64,000 nt of DNA from Lysobacter antibioticus (GCF_001442535.1 NZ_CP013141.1:4037184-4101183), one strand, 5' to 3'. Positions 25,581 through 34,299 are shown, numbered from the stretch's first letter. A program made the numbers and translations. The notes: generated by a model from the sequence alone, not told the origin.

Positions 25581-28500
25581 TCAATAGAGGTCCTGACGAA
25601 CGGTCGGCGCATTCGCTCGAATGGTCGAGAGGATGATCTGGCGACCGGCCTGGGTGCTCATGACGTTCACGATCTCGCGGGGGTCGAGGTAGAGCACGTT
25701 GGTGATCTGCGATCGCCCGCCTTCGCTGTCCGCCGAACGCCCGGGTCGTTCGGCAATGGGACCGCGTGCCGGTGCTGACGTGTGGGGCGCTGGACTGACG
25801 AATCCGCCAGTGGCGTACCCGCGCAGCCCGTCAAGCGCGGCCATACCAAGCCGGTTGAACCGTTCCAGGAAGGACCGCGCACCAGGCTGTCGCACGACTT
25901 CGCGTCGGTGGACGAACTCGCCGCGGTGAACGACCCCGGCCGGTGAGTACTTCGGGCCGATGCCGGTGAAGCCGCCACTCGAGTATCCCGTTATCGACTT
26001 GGTCGCTTTGGCCGCCAACATCGTCGTCGCTGCGGCCTGCATCGCGATCGCGGCCTTCATCACCACCGCACCCGCTGCACCGAGCGCGACCGAGGCCCCG
26101 GTGATCGGCACGGCGTAGGCGGCGCCGGCCGCGGCGGCCTGCACCGGATCGGGCTGCGCGAGATCCGGGGTGTTCTTGCCGCCGGCCAGTTTGCCGACAA
26201 CCGACATCAGCTTGGCAGTCGCCATCGCCGCCAGCTGCTGCGCCGCTAACTGCGCCAACGACTTCGCCATGTCCTGCACCAGGCCGGTCAGGGCTTGCCG
26301 CAGGGTCAGCGTACCGGTCGCCAAACCTTCGAGCGCATTGCTGAGTCCCGACTCGAAGCCGCTGGTCAGGGTGACCACCAGTTCGTTCGATTGGACTTTG
26401 AGCGCAGCCACTTGCGCCGTCAGATCCTTAACCCGCTCGATCGACTCGGGTGAGCCGGTTCGGGCTGCGGCGGCGTCCAGCAGCGGTAGGAGTTGGCCGA
26501 CCTCGGCGGCGGTGCGCGCATGCAGGTCCACCAGCTCGCGCCGAGCGCCTAGCTCGCTCAGCAATCCGGCTTGCTGGCGCGTTTGAATCGACTGTTCCTG
26601 TCTCGATTGTTCTCCGAAAACCCGATCTACCTGACTTTGGAGATCTTCGAGTTCGGCCTTGGCTACGTCCGTATCGATGCGCAACCTGATCTTCAGTTCG
26701 TCGGCGCTGTTTCCTTTCGCACGTAGGTCCGCCAGGGCTTGCTTGTACTCCTCGTTGAGTTCGGCACGTCGGGCCGCAGCCCCCTGCCCACGGTTGCGCA
26801 TGAGGGAGATCTCGGCATCCTTCACCGTGCGCGCTAACGTGTCGTCGCTCTTTTGCTCCTGCGCCTTCAGCTTCGCCTGCTCGGCGGCATCGCGCTTTTG
26901 TTGAGCCGCAAGTGCCTTTTGGTGCCGTGCCGCGTCTCGCTCGCCGCGGATTCTGGCTCTGCCAGCATCGACTGCCGACTGAGCCGCTTGTCGCTCGCGA
27001 ACCTGCTCGTCGATCGCCTCGCGCGTGTTCTTGGGCAATTGCGCTGCGTCCTTGAGTCCTGCCGCCTTTACGGCTTGATACTCCAGTGCAGCCCGCAGGC
27101 CCTTCTCGCGCTCGATGCGCTCAATCTTGAGCTTCTCGTTTTGCTCGCCCAGCGCCTTAGTGAAGTCGGCCGTCTGCTGGGTGACTTGCTGTTGTGTCCG
27201 GCCACCCTTGGCCTGAGCGCTCCGCAGGTCGGTCAACGATTGGCGAACATCCTCAAACTCCTTGTTCGTTCGTGCCAGTTGGGTCCGAACACGTTTGAGT
27301 TCACCGTCCAGGTCGTCCCCGAACAAGAACCGGCCGGCGCTCTGCCCGCCGTTGGTCTGCGAACCGCCCCAGCCGGCCTTGATCCATTCCAGGTCCGAGA
27401 GCTCTTTCTGCAACTGCTCGCGCTGGGCGATCAAGCGCTTGCCAACATCTACACCGCTGTCGATGTCCTGCTGGTCGCGGAAGCGCTGCGCCGCTTTGAT
27501 CGTCCCCTCGAACTCGATTCGGGCCGCTTTCGCGTTCTCGCTCGCCGTCGCGAAGGCGAGCGCCAGCAAGGTCACGCCGGTAATGGCCAGGCCCAACGGC
27601 CCACCCATCAAGGTCAGCACCGATGACAGGCCTCGAACCGCCAAGGCTTTGGCGCCCACTGCCGCGGTGGCCGCCTGAGTGGCAGCGGCGGTGCGCGTCT
27701 GCGCTGCTGCCAAGGCCGCCTCGGCGGCGGTCGCCCGCGTCGTGCCGGCGCCGGCAGTGGCCAATGCACGGACGCGGGCCAGCTCGGCCTGCGCTGCGGT
27801 CTCGGCAGCGCGCGCCTGGGCCAATTCCTCCAAAGCGAGCTGCCGGGCCTCGCGCATGGCCTTGACCTTGGCCGTGCCGGCCTGGATCAGGTTCGCTATC
27901 AGGCGACCCAACGCAGCCACTACGACAATACCGGCCATGTTGGCCAGGCCCTCGAAGTTCTGGGACAACCCTCGGATCGACTGGGCCACGGCCGTTGAGG
28001 TGCCCACCGCCTGATCGCGCTGACCGATGAATCGCGTAAATGCATTGTCGAGCTGGATCATGCTCCGCTCGATGGTCAACGGCAGCTGCGAGAACTCGGC
28101 CGCGATCTTCTGCGCCTGCTCACCGGAGAAAGCGATGCGCAACTGCTCGCTGGTGAGCTTGCCCGCCTCGGCCAGCTTGCGCAGCTGCCCGACCGACACG
28201 CCCATGCTGTCGGCCAACGCCTTCATCAGGCGCGGCGCCGCATCGTTGACCGAATTGAACTCGTCGCCGCGCAAGGTGCCGGAGGCGAACGCTTGACTGA
28301 GCTGCAGGATCGTCGACGCGGTTTCTGCGCCCGTGGCACCCGAGACCGCCAAGGCCTTGTTGATCGTTTCGGTCAGGCCGAGCACTTCGCGCTGCGACGT
28401 CCCCTGCTCCTTCAGGGCCGCATTCAAACGACCGAACAGCGACGCGGTCGAGTCGAGCGCTGTCGACGTTCGTTGTGCGATTGCGAAGACTGCATATTCG

Positions 28501-28835
28501 GCTTGGTTGAAACCCGCCTGCGAGTTGGTGGCGAGCCTGATCTTTGCCGTCAGGTTGGCATAGCTGTCGGCGGCGCGGACCAAACCGCCGATCGCTTCAC
28601 CGGCTTGCTGCAAGCCTACGATTGCGACCAGCTGCGTTCTCGCCTGGCTCAGTTGTCGGGCGATCGCCTCAACGCTCAGTCGCGAGTGGTCGAATCCGTC
28701 CTTCGCCCGGCGTCCGGCACGCTCGGCATCGGCGCCGAAGACGCGCGCGCGCATTCCGGCTTGCTCCAGGACCTGATTAAGCTGTGCGGCGTTGGCCTTG
28801 ATCAGCAGCGTGATAGTGGTGTTGCGGTTAGCCAT
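25581..28835 (-). CDS. Tail tape measure protein
   Basis: 1,084 residues from ATG 28835, where the protein begins MANRNTTITLLIKANAAQLN, the normal opening of this family; a longer frame to 28922 is not needed. The N-terminal third has the lambda-type tape-measure domain (GDEFNSVNDAAPRLMKALAD then GVSVGQLRKLAEAG). Long A/R/E/Q coiled coils fill 350-850, hydrophobic segments lie near 420-450 and 960-1000, and the C-terminus is FVHRREVVRQPGARSFLERF. It sets tail length and is expelled during DNA injection. Unusually, lysis and accessory genes separate it from the tail chaperone genes. Confidence 0.92.
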   Translation of the reverse strand: MANRNTTITLLIKANAAQLNQVLEQAGMRARVFGADAERAGRRAKDGFDHSRLSVEAIARQLSQARTQLVAIVGLQQAGEAIGGLVRAADSYANLTAKIRLATNSQAGFNQAEYAVFAIAQRTSTALDSTASLFGRLNAALKEQGTSQREVLGLTETINKALAVSGATGAETASTILQLSQAFASGTLRGDEFNSVNDAAPRLMKALADSMGVSVGQLRKLAEAGKLTSEQLRIAFSGEQAQKIAAEFSQLPLTIERSMIQLDNAFTRFIGQRDQAVGTSTAVAQSIRGLSQNFEGLANMAGIVVVAALGRLIANLIQAGTAKVKAMREARQLALEELAQARAAETAAQAELARVRALATAGAGTTRATAAEAALAAAQTRTAAATQAATAAVGAKALAVRGLSSVLTLMGGPLGLAITGVTLLALAFATASENAKAARIEFEGTIKAAQRFRDQQDIDSGVDVGKRLIAQREQLQKELSDLEWIKAGWGGSQTNGGQSAGRFLFGDDLDGELKRVRTQLARTNKEFEDVRQSLTDLRSAQAKGGRTQQQVTQQTADFTKALGEQNEKLKIERIEREKGLRAALEYQAVKAAGLKDAAQLPKNTREAIDEQVRERQAAQSAVDAGRARIRGERDAARHQKALAAQQKRDAAEQAKLKAQEQKSDDTLARTVKDAEISLMRNRGQGAAARRAELNEEYKQALADLRAKGNSADELKIRLRIDTDVAKAELEDLQSQVDRVFGEQSRQEQSIQTRQQAGLLSELGARRELVDLHARTAAEVGQLLPLLDAAAARTGSPESIERVKDLTAQVAALKVQSNELVVTLTSGFESGLSNALEGLATGTLTLRQALTGLVQDMAKSLAQLAAQQLAAMATAKLMSVVGKLAGGKNTPDLAQPDPVQAAAAGAAYAVPITGASVALGAAGAVVMKAAIAMQAAATTMLAAKATKSITGYSSGGFTGIGPKYSPAGVVHRGEFVHRREVVRQPGARSFLERFNRLGMAALDGLRGYATGGFVSPAPHTSAPARGPIAERPGRSADSEGGRSQITNVLYLDPREIVNVMSTQAGRQIILSTIRANAPTVRQDLY

Positions 28836-29008
28836 CAAGAGTTCGCGCACAGGAAAGCGCTCCGGTCGCGTCGGCGACCAGAGCACGAGAGGCAGGGATT
28901 GAATGAACGCGGTGAGCGTCAAAAATTGTTGCTGCCGCCTCGACTACGTCTCAGCGGAACAACAAAACGACAGCGACTTACCAGTAGCGCGGGTTTGGAC
29001 GTCCAACC

Positions 29009-29176
29009 CTACTTGGTGTCGGCGACCGCAGCCGATTCAACGAGAATGCGCTGCGCTTGAGCACCCGCCGCTTTCGCACTGGCATCGACAAGGTTCGGCG
29101 GCGTCGGCACCTCACAGCCGGCGCAGAACAACAGGCCGAACATAACGAGTACCGCAGCGATTCTGTGAAGTTTCAT
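29009..29176 (-). CDS. Small lipoprotein (55 residues)
   Basis: ATG 29176 follows AGGGG at good distance and encodes MKLHRIAAVLVMFGLL then FCAGC, a signal peptide with a lipobox whose Cys (C21) would be lipidated. The mature 35-residue peptide is polar (PPNLVDASAKAAGAQAQRIL) and ends with TAG 29009. It lies between the GGDEF gene and the tape measure gene, in the late direction. Short prophage lipoproteins often act as superinfection-exclusion factors or outer spanins; a spanin pair is already present at 31741-32200, so exclusion or a cell-surface role is more likely. Function is inferred only from topology. Confidence 0.7.
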   Translation of the reverse strand: MKLHRIAAVLVMFGLLFCAGCEVPTPPNLVDASAKAAGAQAQRILVESAAVADTK

Positions 29177-29272
29177 GGCAAAGCCCCTATGGATTGGCGG
29201 ATAAGTGCGGCCGTGTGTCTTTGGCCGCTCCCCAATCTAGCCCGCGTCGACCCAGGCTCCGGTGCCGTTGCG

Positions 29273-31000
29273 CTAGAGATTGATGCCTTTCACAGATTCG
29301 GGCGATAGTCTCCGAGCCGCAGGGGGCTGAGAGGAAGTGTCCACCACGGCACTATGGGCAGTGACTCGATTTCGCCCATTCATCTTGCTTTGGTAGAGCG
29401 CAGCATCTGCCCGATTCAGCAAATCGGTCAGGGTATCGCCCGCCTGCAGATCCGCGACCCCCATGCTGAGGGTGACGGGCAACTGGAGTCCCTGCATCGA
29501 CATGGGATGTAGGGTCACGGCCATGCGCAAACTTTCGGCGACCTCGACGGCCGCGCGTTGATCTTGGCCATACAGCACCACGAGCATCTCGTCGCCACCA
29601 TAGCGCGCGATCAAATGCTCCGCGCGGAGCCAGTTTCGTGCGCGCATCGCCACGATACGGATGGCGTCATCCCCGACCACGTGACCGTAGCGGTCATTGA
29701 TCTCTTTGAAACGATCAATGTCGATGAAGATGACGGCCAGTGGCTGTCGATAGCGAACAGCGCGCTTCATCTGCTCCAGAAGCATGACTTCAACCGCGTC
29801 GCGCGTGATGACGCCCGTCAGTCTGTCGAACGTCCATCGTTGCTGCGCGGCGTCGCGGTCTTTTCGCAGCTGACGAAGGCGGTCGGTCAATCCAAGAAAC
29901 AGACCGAAGCCGCTAAAAGCGAGACCGGCAGGTAAAGACGATTCGATCCAATCGGTCATGGGCCACCAAGCTTGATAGCCCCCCACGACCGCGACCAGAA
30001 TGGCCATCACTGGCGCCCAAGCGATGAGCAAGTACAACGCTTCGCGTTGGTGCCGCCGCAGTGCTCGAAGTCCAGCAATGGCGACTATGCTGAAAGCCGC
30101 GAGCATTACAGTGTTGCCGAAGTAAGCGCTAATCGGCCAGACCTGAATCACCGAAATCAATAGCAGTCCGCCCAGGAGGGCGCTGCAGACATTTAATGCA
30201 CGTGCGATACGAGGTTGATGTTGGGATAGACCGAGGAAGAAGGCGATGAACCGGATTCCCGTCAGCACGGCGGCTGTACTGATCACGATGCCCGCCCTTC
30301 GATCAGCCGCCATCTCGGCAAGCCAGGGCCACTGAGCAATTTCGCCGCCGTCGATCATTAGCTTGCTCAGCTGAGCCGCCAAAGTCAGGCCCAAGTAGAC
30401 ATAGCCGCGCTCGCTCAACGCTATGAAGTAGCCAAACGCCAGCACCGATATCAGCGCCAGGGCTACCAACACAGACGTCCGGTAGCGGACATGAGCAAGC
30501 TCCGCTTCGTATACATCTGCCAACGGAACGATCGAAAGAACGGACGGTGTTCGGGTTTTCGAGGTCACCCTGAGGTACAGGACATCCCCGGCCTGGAGAT
30601 CTGGCTCCAGGCCGAAAACATGAAAGCGCGTGGATCGAGCTCCCCGACTTTGGGGATCGTGCGAGGCACGTCGAAACGGCGCCGAGGCTCCAGGCTGCCA
30701 AAGCTCGATAGTCTTGCGGCTCGGGTGGGTGAAAACCAACTGGGGCAGTTCCGTGTCCGCGACCGAACGCAGCAAGGTCACCCGCCACCACCGTGGGGCT
30801 CCAGTCGGATTGACCAGTTCGGCTGTGCCGACCGAACGAAAATCGCTGTCACGGGCACCGGCAACGATTTGCTCCGGTGGTAAAGCGCTGGACGCATCCA
30901 AGCGTTCCAAGCGGAAGTCTGCCGCCCAGCCGCCTGTCGCGAATGTCCACAGCGCTACCAGCGCTAGCACCCGACCAATTTGCCTTCGGAATCCTTCCAT
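29273..31000 (-). CDS. 7TM diguanylate cyclase (GGDEF) accessory gene in the prophage
   Basis: About 575 residues from ATG 31000 (31066 is possible). A signal-like N-terminus precedes a periplasmic sensor of the 7TMR-DISM type (RWWRVTLLRS, then LVFTHPSRKTIELW), seven hydrophobic helices (about 175-370), and a GGDEF domain beginning DRLTGVITRDAVEVML, with FIDIDRFKEINDRYGHVVGDD and active-site motif RYGGDEMLVVL. The motif is GGDEM rather than GGDEF; the two catalytic acids are present, so activity is plausible. No RxxD inhibitory site is seen five residues upstream. The product would be cyclic di-GMP. The gene looks chromosomal in origin and is carried inside the tail operon. Confidence 0.85.
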   Translation of the reverse strand: MEGFRRQIGRVLALVALWTFATGGWAADFRLERLDASSALPPEQIVAGARDSDFRSVGTAELVNPTGAPRWWRVTLLRSVADTELPQLVFTHPSRKTIELWQPGASAPFRRASHDPQSRGARSTRFHVFGLEPDLQAGDVLYLRVTSKTRTPSVLSIVPLADVYEAELAHVRYRTSVLVALALISVLAFGYFIALSERGYVYLGLTLAAQLSKLMIDGGEIAQWPWLAEMAADRRAGIVISTAAVLTGIRFIAFFLGLSQHQPRIARALNVCSALLGGLLLISVIQVWPISAYFGNTVMLAAFSIVAIAGLRALRRHQREALYLLIAWAPVMAILVAVVGGYQAWWPMTDWIESSLPAGLAFSGFGLFLGLTDRLRQLRKDRDAAQQRWTFDRLTGVITRDAVEVMLLEQMKRAVRYRQPLAVIFIDIDRFKEINDRYGHVVGDDAIRIVAMRARNWLRAEHLIARYGGDEMLVVLYGQDQRAAVEVAESLRMAVTLHPMSMQGLQLPVTLSMGVADLQAGDTLTDLLNRADAALYQSKMNGRNRVTAHSAVVDTSSQPPAARRLSPESVKGINL

Positions 31001-31263
31001 CCACAGCCCTCCAGGCCTAACCCAGAATACCGAGGGCGCCGGTAAGCGGACGGTGAGGCGGGTCACGGTTCTTCGCTGAAAACCCCCTCCTTAAACCACA
31101 GCGAGAGACTCAAAGTCAGAAACGATCCCGAGAGTGTGCCGCACGGTAATGTGCTTTCTCCTCGGCCTATTTGCGGCGCGCGTAAAATCCTCGCCCTAAC
31201 AGCTAGGTTCGGTTCCGATAGACTCCCCGGATTCGATACAGCGTTCAAGGACGACAAAATCTC

Positions 31264-31728
31264 ATGAGCATAGATACGCCGGGGCCTTCCAATGAAACCG
31301 AACGACGTGTGATCAAAGGGTTTCTTGGGTTAAGTCTGCTCGCCTTCATCGTGTGCCTGGTGTTGCCGGCATATACGGTGGGGTCGGCCAGCAGCGAGAT
31401 GCATAGCGGCCTTTCCTACGAGAAACTGCTCATGGGGTTCCTCGGCCCGCTCATCGGTGTCTTTGAGTGGTATGCCAATCCAGCTTTGCTGCTTTCTTGG
31501 CTGCTGCTCTGGAAGAAGCATTTTATCGCTGGAGCAATTTTTGCAGCGGTCGCATTGGTTACCGGCGGCGCCTTCCTATTTCGCCACGAGATAATCATCA
31601 ACGAGGCTGGTCACTCCGGCACGATTCTCTCCAAAGATGTCGGCTACTGGCTCTGGATCGCGAGCATGGCGATTGCGCTTATTGGAAATGCGACGTGCTC
31701 CTTCCGCGCCCGCATGAATCCAACTTGA
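31264..31728 (+). CDS. Four-helix membrane protein, accessory gene on the opposite strand
   Basis: 154 residues with four hydrophobic segments (about 20-40, 60-80, 85-105, 125-148) and short loops. It runs against the late genes, diverging from the GGDEF gene across a 264-bp gap that should hold its promoter, and ends 12 bp from the spanin gene end. The family is not recognised. Independent orientation, own promoter and position between lysis and tail genes mark it as an accessory (moron) gene, perhaps acquired with the GGDEF gene. Confidence 0.7.
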   Translation: MSIDTPGPSNETERRVIKGFLGLSLLAFIVCLVLPAYTVGSASSEMHSGLSYEKLLMGFLGPLIGVFEWYANPALLLSWLLLWKKHFIAGAIFAAVALVTGGAFLFRHEIIINEAGHSGTILSKDVGYWLWIASMAIALIGNATCSFRARMNPT

Positions 31729-31740
31729 TCCTCAATCTCA

Positions 31741-31956
31741 TCATTCTGATCGTAACGGTAGATTCGCAGCGGATTTCCATTTGCAGAGGCGACGACCGGC
31801 CTCGTTGTGAGCCAGGATTTGCCGTGCTGTCGCATCACTCAGGACGTCTTGCTTCGAGATATAGATGGGGCGTGTCCACTCACACCCTGAAGTGCTCGAC
31901 TCAATCACGCGACCATTCGTCGCGCAGCCGAGCGGCGGCAGAGTCAGCAGCAGCAT
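31741..31956 (-). CDS. Outer-membrane spanin lipoprotein (Rz1-like)
   Basis: 71 residues from ATG 31956: MLLLTLPPLGC is a lipoprotein signal with Cys at residue 11. The mature part contains RPIYISKQDVLSDATARQIL and AHNEAGRRLC, a pattern I associate with Rz1-type outer spanins of related phages. It starts 55 bp inside the end of the Rz gene in another frame, the classic overlapping Rz/Rz1 arrangement. With Rz it fuses inner and outer membranes at lysis. Confidence 0.8.
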   Translation of the reverse strand: MLLLTLPPLGCATNGRVIESSTSGCEWTRPIYISKQDVLSDATARQILAHNEAGRRLCKWKSAANLPLRSE

Positions 31957-32200
31957 CGCCCACCGGCACCGCGTCGGCGGAAGGTAATTGCAGGACAAGG
32001 GTATCGACCTCGGATCGAGTTTCGGAATGCTCGACGACGCGCTCGGCGTTCAAAGCCCGTTGTTCGCCGACGACGATCTGTTCTCGAGCCGACTTACGAG
32101 CGCGCTCGGCACCGCGCCAGCGTCCCCAACCAAAGGCCACCAGCACCGCGGTGCAGACAGCAATTAGGGCGATGCCCCAGGCTTGAAGGCGGGCGATCAT
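31901..32200 (-). CDS. Inner-membrane spanin (Rz-like)
   Basis: 99 residues from ATG 32200, which overlaps the endolysin stop (ATGA). One N-terminal transmembrane helix (WGIALIAVCTAVLVAFGWG) precedes a charged coiled-coil (RKSAREQIVVGEQRALNAER), the topology of class II i-spanins. Partner of the overlapping Rz1-like gene. Confidence 0.8.
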   Translation of the reverse strand: MIARLQAWGIALIAVCTAVLVAFGWGRWRGAERARKSAREQIVVGEQRALNAERVVEHSETRSEVDTLVLQLPSADAVPVGDAAADSAAARLRDEWSRD

Positions 32201-32673
32201 GCCAATTGCCCGCCGGCCCGCTGGTATACGACCAGCAGCGATTCCAGGGGCAACTCGCGCTGGCCATAGCCGGCGTCGGGCAACGAGGCCCAGGTCTTGC
32301 GCGACTTTCGCACGGCCGAGCTGATCCAGCCCTTCTTGATGTCGGCCAGCGAACCGTTCTCGCGCAGCAGTTCGATGGCGGCGCGGTCCTGCGATGCAGG
32401 ACCGAAGTCCGGCAGCTTCAATTCGTTGCGCAGGCTGTTCCAGGTGCGCCACAGGAACTGGTAGCGACCAGCCGCCGTCGAATGGATTCGGTACTTCGGC
32501 AACCACACCAGTCGGCGCGGATGCTCCGAGTAGCTGGTGAAGCGCCCCCCGCCCACCACTACGTCATAGCCACCGTGTTCACTGAACCGCTCAACTCCCT
32601 CGGCGTGGGCGATCATGTCGAGGAACGCGACGACATTCATGCCGCCGGCCGCTTCAGCCGAGAGGCGTGCCAT
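32197..32673 (-). CDS. Endolysin, lambda R / GH104-type lytic enzyme
   Basis: 158 residues. FLDMIAHAEGVERF, GGYDVVVGGGRFTSY, EHPRRLV and STAAGRYQFLWRTW match the lambda R family, which cleaves the glycan strand by transglycosylation (catalytic Glu in HAEG). The C-terminal WASLPDAGYGQRE is also conserved. Start ATG 32673 has GAGG six bases upstream; the internal ATG 32640 has no such site. It overlaps the holin gene end by 20 bp and the Rz gene by 4 bp. There is no SAR-type signal, so it needs the holin. Confidence 0.9.
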   Translation of the reverse strand: MARLSAEAAGGMNVVAFLDMIAHAEGVERFSEHGGYDVVVGGGRFTSYSEHPRRLVWLPKYRIHSTAAGRYQFLWRTWNSLRNELKLPDFGPASQDRAAIELLRENGSLADIKKGWISSAVRKSRKTWASLPDAGYGQRELPLESLLVVYQRAGGQLA

Positions 32674-32875
32674 CGGAACCTCGCTGCTGGAACAGGCGGC
32701 CGATCAGGCCGGTGATGAGAAGGAAGGCGGTCACGCTGGCCGCCACCCACAGCGGCACCTGCGCACGCAGGTCGTCGGGCAACGAGAGCCAGGTCGCCTG
32801 GACGGCCAATGCGAGCGACATCGCCTGCACGCTCAGAAAGCGCCAGGCACAGCGCCAGTTATCGATCAGTTTCAT
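32654..32875 (-). CDS. Phage holin
   Basis: 73 residues with two hydrophobic stretches (SVQAMSLALAVQATWLSL and PLWVAASVTAFLLITGLIG) flanked by charged ends (NWRCAWRF, GRLFQQRG). This resembles the two-helix holins (DUF7940-like) of related phages that start with an amphipathic W-rich segment. First gene of the holin-endolysin-Rz-Rz1 cassette. Starts within the last codon of the upstream frameshift product. Confidence 0.8.
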   Translation of the reverse strand: MKLIDNWRCAWRFLSVQAMSLALAVQATWLSLPDDLRAQVPLWVAASVTAFLLITGLIGRLFQQRGSDGTPLG

Positions 32876-33494
32876 GGAGTCTCTCGAAGTTGTTTCAGAA
32901 AGCGGGCCACATCGCGCCCGCCGTTAAAGCCAGCATTCGTGTCTTCGATGCGGTCGGCCCGCGCGTTTCGCTCCCGCTCGGCGGCGGCGCGATAGAACAG
33001 GGACAGTTGTCGCGCAGTGGCGCGCTCGATCCACGACCAGTCGTGGCCGTGATCGATCAGGGTGGCGAGGACAAGGGGCCAGTCGCCCCCGGGGCGGCGT
33101 GCCGCAGCTCCAGCGCCGCGATCACGCGCTGCAGAAAAAAATCGGCGTTCACCGCCCAAAACGTCAGCAGCAGCAAGTCCCCCTGCGCGGCGTTGAGCGA
33201 ATGCACGAATTCGACCGATTGGTCGCTGACCTGTGCAAGCAATCTAATCGTGGCGTCCGGATGCTGGGCGCAGACCCGGTGCAGACGGCCCAGGTCGATG
33301 TTGCCGTCGTCGGTTCGCTCGACCAGGTCGGCGACGAGCGCGGCAATCTCGCTGTGCAGCCGCAAGCTCTCGAAGAACCCCAATTCGCGGACGGTCACGG
33401 TGCGTTCTCCGAGCGGCAGCACGCGGTTGGGCTGCAACACGGTCAGGTCATCGGCCGATAGCGCTTCGGGGCGTTTGATCCTGCGTGCCATTAC
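32872..33494 (-). CDS. Tail assembly chaperone, -1 frameshift product (gpGT-like)
   Basis: The product of a -1 ribosomal slip at the T7 run 33141-33135: the zero frame is read from ATG 33494 through NADFF, then the ribosome moves to the frame ending at 32872. The extension is 87 residues (DRGAGAAARRPGGDWPLVL then DWSWIERATARQLSLFY). The total length is about 207 residues. Lambda and most siphophages make a long chaperone this way, in a fixed ratio to the short form, and both are needed to assemble the tail around the tape measure. The second frame has no start with a ribosome-binding site of its own, which supports frameshift expression. Confidence 0.85.
33057..33494 (-). CDS. Tail assembly chaperone, short form (gpG-like)
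   Basis: 145 residues, starting MARRIKRPEALSADDL. It contains LGERTVTVRELGFFESLRLH and ends in a proline/serine tail (PGATGPLSSPP). Position directly after the major tail protein gene and presence of a slippery site near the 3' end identify it as the short tail chaperone. It overlaps the upstream gene by 4 bp. Confidence 0.8.
   Translation of the reverse strand, partial: VMARRIKRPEALSADDLTVLQPNRVLPLGERTVTVRELGFFESLRLHSEIAALVADLVERTDDGNIDLGRLHRVCAQHPDATIRLLAQVSDQSVEFVHSLNAAQGDLLLLTFWAVNADFFLQRVIAALELRHAAPGATGPLSSPP
33135..33141 (-). promoter_or_regulatory. Slippery heptamer for -1 frameshifting
   Basis: TTTTTTT on the minus strand, in phase as T TTT TTT after codon GA(T) of the chaperone frame, fits the X XXY YYZ rule. 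The -1 frame is open from here for 87 codons. Confidence 0.85.
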
Positions 33495-34249
33495 GCCCTC
33501 ACCATCTCGATCCGACCGAATCCGCCTAGGTTCGGATCGAGCGCGCGGGTTTCGTCGAACAGGGCTGCACCCGACAGTTGCAGGCTCCCCCACTCCTCGG
33601 AGATCAGGTCCAGTTGCTCGATGGGATTGAACGCGACGCGATAGAGCGTCACCTTCGCCCGGCGGCCATTAACCGTGTTGATGCCATCCAGAAACAGCAT
33701 CCGCTCCGGCGGTGGGGTGTTGAACAGGGCGATGTTGACCGTCTCGCCGTGCTGATACGTAGCCTTGAATGGCTGCGTATGGCCATCGACCTTGCGCAGG
33801 CCAATCAGTCCCGACGACGCCGATTCGGTCCACCAGTTAGCCGGAGGAATTGTGACCGGGGGCGTGGCGCTGTCGGTCAACGACAGTTCGCTGATCCAGC
33901 CGCGGTCGAGGGCGATCACGTCGTTGGCCTTCAGACCGGGCGGCAGTAGCTCGTTGCTAATCGCGCCCGCCGGCAAGGTCGCCGGAATGGAGTACAGGCC
34001 TTCGGCCAGGTTCTCTGGGGTGGCCTCGTCCAGGGTCAGGTTGACGTTGGCGGTCTTGCTCTGGACCAGGCGGCCGTACAGCATGCGATTGCCGCTGAAC
34101 GACTCGGTCTTGTCGGAGTTCTGCACCTCCAGCGCGAGCTGGAGCTGGGGTGCGTTGCCGACCCACCTCAGCGGGCCGGGCTTGCCGTTGGTGTGGCGTT
34201 GGGCAAGGTAGACCTTGCCCTGAAAGGAAAACAGATCCTGCGCGGCCAT
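33491..34249 (-). CDS. Major tail tube protein (gpV-like)
   Basis: 252 residues from ATG 34249 (MAAQDLFSFQGKVYLA). A continuous beta-rich domain (LEVQNSDKTESFSGNRMLYG, then NVNLTLDEATPENLAEGLY) and a C-terminal part with RAKVTLYRVAFNPIEQLDLI. This size and place, between the tail terminator/minor tail genes and the chaperones, is that of the major tail protein. A longer in-frame start at 34303 lacks support. Confidence 0.8.
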   Translation of the reverse strand: MAAQDLFSFQGKVYLAQRHTNGKPGPLRWVGNAPQLQLALEVQNSDKTESFSGNRMLYGRLVQSKTANVNLTLDEATPENLAEGLYSIPATLPAGAISNELLPPGLKANDVIALDRGWISELSLTDSATPPVTIPPANWWTESASSGLIGLRKVDGHTQPFKATYQHGETVNIALFNTPPPERMLFLDGINTVNGRRAKVTLYRVAFNPIEQLDLISEEWGSLQLSGAALFDETRALDPNLGGFGRIEMVRA

Positions 34250-34299
34250 CGGGTCGCGTGCTCCTATATATAGTGTCGGGCGGCCAGACGGCCGCGGGT

